From positions 1 through 7,954 of the forward strand of contig DAOTUB010000190.1 in the NCBI GenBank assembly GCA_034437455.1: a stretch of DNA of 7,954 nucleotides, read 5' to 3'. A model generated the notes under the pieces. It was not told where the DNA came from. It did not search any database and saw nothing but the letters and a program-made list of their open reading frames with translations. The stretch comes from DAOTUB01 sp034437455 (GTDB lineage Bacteria > Chloroflexota > Anaerolineae > B4-G1). Positions within the stretch are counted from its first letter, which is position 1; every line of letters starts with the position of its first letter. A program made the translations under genes and the position numbers. Shown here one piece after another: positions 5,675-7,954 of the stretch.

Positions 5675-6475
5675 CTACCGATCCTTGAACTCCGGTTGTC
5701 GCTTTTCGAGGAAAGCGCTGACCCCTTCGTGAATATCCTCTGTTTCGGCCAGGCCGACGAATTGATCTACCTCGATCTGGAGCCCTTCCTCGGTCGTGAC
5801 CTCCAATCCCTCGGAAATAGCCAGCAGCGCGGCGGCGACAGGGAACTTGGACTTGGACACGATCTTGCGGGCCAGACCACGCGCTTCCTTGAGCACCGCG
5901 CCGCCCGGGACGACCTTGTTGACCAGGTTCAGCCGGTAGGCTTCCTGCGCGGTGATCATGTCGCCGGTGAGGATCAGTTCGATGGCCTTCCCTTTGCCGG
6001 CGATGCGGGATAGCCGCTGCGTGCCGCCAAAGCCGGGGATGATGCCCAGGTTGATCTCCGGCTGTCCCAATCGCGCCCGATCGGAGCAGATGCGCACGTG
6101 GCAGGCCATCGCCAGCTCCAATCCACCGCCCAGGCAGAAGCCGTTGATGGCGGCGATGACGGGCTTGTTCGCTTTTTCGATCTTGAGATTGATCCCCTGC
6201 CCCAATCCCAGGAATTTCTGGGCCGCGGCGTATCCGTCTTTGGGCTTGCCCAGCAACGACTGGATCTCGGGGATGTCCGCTCCAGCGACAAAGGCGTTCG
6301 TCCCACCGCCGGTGATGACGATGGCCTTGACCTCGTCGCTCGCCAGCAGTTCATCCAACGCCTCCGTCAATTCCTCCATCACGTGCGTGTTGAACGAGTT
6401 GACTGGAGGGTGGTCAATCGTCAGTACCGCGATCTTGTCCTCTACTTCCGTTCGAATGTTTTGCCAATCTCCCAT
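5675..6475 (-). CDS. Enoyl-CoA hydratase (crotonase family)
   Basis: This 266-residue crotonase-fold enzyme hydrates trans-2-enoyl-CoA to 3-hydroxyacyl-CoA (or the reverse). The oxyanion-hole and CoA segments are AFVAGADIPE (61-70) and NGFCLGGGLELAMACHVRI (111-129). The two catalytic glutamates of hydratases are present: Glu120 in GGGLELA and Glu140 in LGQPEINLGIIPGFGGTQRL. Both favour a true hydratase over isomerase or hydrolase relatives. I choose ATG 6475 because AGGAGG lies six bases upstream and the protein then begins MGDWQNIRTE, a normal crotonase start. The extra 13 codons up to a GTG at 6514 would run through a repeat hairpin. It sits between the 3-hydroxyacyl-CoA dehydrogenase and the ACAD genes, consistent with beta-oxidation or butyrate-type synthesis (crt-like). 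The gene symbol is left empty because chain length is unknown. Confidence 0.93.
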   Translation of the reverse strand: MGDWQNIRTEVEDKIAVLTIDHPPVNSFNTHVMEELTEALDELLASDEVKAIVITGGGTNAFVAGADIPEIQSLLGKPKDGYAAAQKFLGLGQGINLKIEKANKPVIAAINGFCLGGGLELAMACHVRICSDRARLGQPEINLGIIPGFGGTQRLSRIAGKGKAIELILTGDMITAQEAYRLNLVNKVVPGGAVLKEARGLARKIVSKSKFPVAAALLAISEGLEVTTEEGLQIEVDQFVGLAETEDIHEGVSAFLEKRQPEFKDR

Positions 6476-6500
6476 TGTTTGCCTCCTAATGCGTAATTGA

Positions 6501-6542
6501 GTTTCACGTTTCACGAATCACGTTCTACGTGTGTTCGTGAAA
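6501..6542. repeat. Heptamer repeat cluster and hairpin at the dehydrogenase 3' end
   Basis: Four heptamers ending in ACG run in tandem on the plus strand: TTTCACG (6502-6508), TTTCACG (6509-6515), AATCACG (6516-6522) and TTCTACG (6523-6529). The region also folds: 9-bp arms TTTCACGAA (6509-6517) and TTCGTGAAA (6534-6542) enclose a 5-bp stem CACGT / ACGTG (6519-6523 / 6527-6531) with a TCT loop. The right arm overlaps the last codons and stop of the dehydrogenase gene. It could stabilise the message or modulate expression between genes; no T-tract follows. Confidence 0.6.
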
Positions 6543-7748
6543 ACCCTTCCCCGTCTTGACTCCCAGGTGCCCGGCGCGGACGCGCAACTTGAGCGGGCGG
6601 GAGGGGCGGAAGCGGGGACCGAGTTCTTCCGCCAGTTTCTCCAATGTCTCGACCACGACGTCCAGGCCGATCTGATCGGCGATGACCAGGGGGCCGACTC
6701 GCTCGCCGCCGTAGGTCATCCCGGTGCCAGCGACCATGGACATGTCAATGTCTGAGATGCTGGCGACGTTCTCTTGCACACACAAGGCGGCCTCGTTGAT
6801 CAGAGGGAACATAAGTCGCTCCACGCTGAATGGCGTCCCCGTGGGCACAGCGCCGGATTCTTGAAGCCCCTTGATCATCTTGGTAACCGCCTCCGACTCG
6901 CCGCCGGGGTGATCGAAGAAACCGGCCCCGGATTTTTCGCCCAGCCGCCCGACTTCGATCAACTTCAGGAACAAGGGAGCCGGGATCATCCGCTCGCCGT
7001 ACTCGGAGTAGAGATACGTCCCGACGTGACCGCACACGTCAATACCCAACATATCCATCAGCGTGAACGGCCCCATCGGCATGCCCCACGCCACGATGGC
7101 CTGGTCAATCTCCGTCGCCGTCGCCGCCCCTTCCTCCAGCGCTTTGGTCGCCTCGTTGAGGTAGGGCATCAGCAGCCGGTTGACCAGAAAGCCGGGGCAT
7201 TCCTGAACCACGACCGGGAGCTTGCGCAAGCTCTCGGCGAACATCACCACGTCGTCCACCGTCTCCTGGCCGGTATCGAGGCCGGGGATGACCTCGACCA
7301 GTTTCATGACGCTGGCGGGGTTGAAAAAGTGCATCCCGATCACCTTGTGGGGCTTGCTCGTGGCCGCGCCCATCTCAGAGATCGAGAGGGCCGAGGTGTT
7401 GCTGGCAAAGATCGTCTGCTCGGGGCAGGCCTCCTCCAGCTCCTTGAACACGGTCCGTTTGATCGCCATCTGTTCGGGCACCGCCTCGATGACGATATCC
7501 ACGTCCTCGAACTCGTCGTAGCTGAGCGTCGGTGTGATCAAGTCCAGTTTGGACTCCATGTCGCCGGCGCCCATCTTGCCCTTGTCCACCCGGCGCTGGT
7601 AGATGGAACGGGCCTTTGCCATCCCCTGATCCAGCATCTCCTGGTCAATATCCTTGAGCACCACCGGCAGGCCAGAGTAGGTGATCACCTGGGCGATCTC
7701 GCCGCCCATCGTCCCCGCGCCGACCACGCCTGCTTTGAAAATATACAT
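6525..7748 (-). CDS. 3-hydroxyacyl-CoA dehydrogenase with duplicated C-terminal domain
   Basis: This 407-residue NAD-dependent enzyme interconverts 3-hydroxyacyl-CoA and 3-ketoacyl-CoA. The Rossmann domain has GAGTMG (10-15) and the acidic Asp33 that selects NAD. The catalytic His140 and Glu152 lie in GMHFFNPASVMKLVEV (138-153), with SNTSA (116-120) and VNR (189-191) in their usual places. Two copies of the C-terminal helical domain follow, about 184-280 (with GPFTLMDMLG) and 305-405 (with VGPLVIADQIGLD). Short enzymes of the butyrate type (about 280 residues) have one copy. The present layout matches the dehydrogenase half of FadB/FadJ without the hydratase part, which is encoded by the next gene. 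The start at ATG 7748 has GGAGG six bases upstream and lies 30 bp after the thiolase stop. The 3' end overlaps a hairpin-forming heptamer cluster. Confidence 0.95.
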   Translation of the reverse strand: MYIFKAGVVGAGTMGGEIAQVITYSGLPVVLKDIDQEMLDQGMAKARSIYQRRVDKGKMGAGDMESKLDLITPTLSYDEFEDVDIVIEAVPEQMAIKRTVFKELEEACPEQTIFASNTSALSISEMGAATSKPHKVIGMHFFNPASVMKLVEVIPGLDTGQETVDDVVMFAESLRKLPVVVQECPGFLVNRLLMPYLNEATKALEEGAATATEIDQAIVAWGMPMGPFTLMDMLGIDVCGHVGTYLYSEYGERMIPAPLFLKLIEVGRLGEKSGAGFFDHPGGESEAVTKMIKGLQESGAVPTGTPFSVERLMFPLINEAALCVQENVASISDIDMSMVAGTGMTYGGERVGPLVIADQIGLDVVVETLEKLAEELGPRFRPSRPLKLRVRAGHLGVKTGKGFHEHT

Positions 7749-7762
7749 CTGTAACCTCCTCT

Positions 7763-7787
7763 CCTAATTCATTAGGACCTAATCCAT
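7763..7787. repeat. Short palindrome and direct repeat at the thiolase stop
   Basis: CCTAATTCAT (7763-7772) and CCTAATCCAT (7778-7787) are direct repeats with one mismatch. Between them ATTAGGACCTAAT (7771-7783) is a perfect 6-bp inverted repeat around one central base. The palindrome covers the thiolase TAG. It may be chance or a small binding site; nothing more can be claimed. Confidence 0.3.
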
Positions 7788-7954
7788 CGGAATTCGTTCC
7801 AAAATCAACGCTCCACCCTGGCCGCCGCCGACGCACATCGTGTCCATGCCGTAGCGCGCCTCTCGCCGCTGCATCTCGTGAGTCAACGTGGCGACCAGCT
7901 TGGCGGCGGTGCAGCCCACCGGGTGGCCCAGCGCGATAGCGCCGCCGTTGACGT
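7779..7954 (-). CDS. Thiolase (acetyl-CoA C-acyltransferase), C-terminal end
   Basis: Only the last 57 complete codons lie in the window; the rest continues past the right edge. The visible part begins VNGGAIALGHPVGCTAAKL, containing the catalytic His of the thiolase GHP motif. It continues RYGMDTMCVGGGQGGALILER with the second catalytic Cys in CVGGG. These two segments are diagnostic for thiolases, which cleave 3-ketoacyl-CoA to acetyl-CoA plus a shortened acyl-CoA, or condense two acyl-CoAs in the reverse direction. The motif reads GCTAAK rather than the more common GCTGAK or GATGAR, a mild change. It ends with TAG and is followed after 30 bp by the dehydrogenase, so it belongs to the same operon. 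Degradative and biosynthetic thiolases cannot be separated from this fragment. Confidence 0.93.
   Translation of the reverse strand, partial: VNGGAIALGHPVGCTAAKLVATLTHEMQRREARYGMDTMCVGGGQGGALILERIPMD

Noticed and set aside
6476..6514. N-terminal extension of the enoyl-CoA hydratase to a GTG at 6514
   Set aside because: It runs through the heptamer hairpin, whereas ATG 6475 has AGGAGG at the right distance and gives a normal protein start.
6774..7754. Long plus-strand open frame opposite the 3-hydroxyacyl-CoA dehydrogenase
   Set aside because: A shadow frame of the same type; the opposite strand carries clear catalytic motifs.

Overview
The window is a dense run of genes, all on the minus strand, encoding fatty-acid beta-oxidation (or its reversal), followed by a small toxin-antitoxin-like module that is partly broken. 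The core is GC-rich. The GC-rich coding style, the split enoyl-CoA hydratase / 3-hydroxyacyl-CoA dehydrogenase arrangement and the divergent ETF subunits would fit a Chloroflexota-like (Anaerolineae or relative) environmental bacterium. This taxonomic guess rests on overall impression, not on a marker gene, and is weak.

In transcription order (right to left) the operon holds: the C-terminal end of an acetyl-CoA C-acyltransferase (thiolase, cut by the window edge); a 407-residue 3-hydroxyacyl-CoA dehydrogenase with duplicated C-terminal domain; an enoyl-CoA hydratase; two consecutive acyl-CoA dehydrogenases (ACADs); and ETF beta and alpha. Together they cover all four steps of the acyl-CoA cycle plus the electron carrier that takes electrons from the ACADs. 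Most genes are 9 to 50 bp apart with clear AGGAGG-type ribosome binding sites, so co-transcription is likely. Two points stand out. The first ACAD lacks the usual catalytic Glu and carries an in-frame insert made of C/G homopolymer tracts. The ETF alpha has an altered FAD-binding region.

After etfA lies a near-consensus promoter (TTGACT, 17 bp, TACAAT). A 121-bp MITE-like element with 11-bp terminal inverted repeats and a 9-bp (up to 12-bp) target duplication sits between that promoter and the next gene. Then come a putative antitoxin gene and, overlapping it by one base, a VapC-type PIN-domain toxin gene. The toxin frame has a TAG at codon 90 but continues in frame to a normal PIN C-terminus, so it is most likely a recent nonsense pseudogene. 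Positions 1-228 are less GC-rich, hold no gene I can support, and contain only small hairpins and promoter-like hexamers.

Intergenic gaps carry short periodic repeats: heptamers ending in ACG between the dehydrogenase and hydratase genes, and GGTAGAT-type repeats between the hydratase and ACAD genes. This suggests a genome rich in small repeats.
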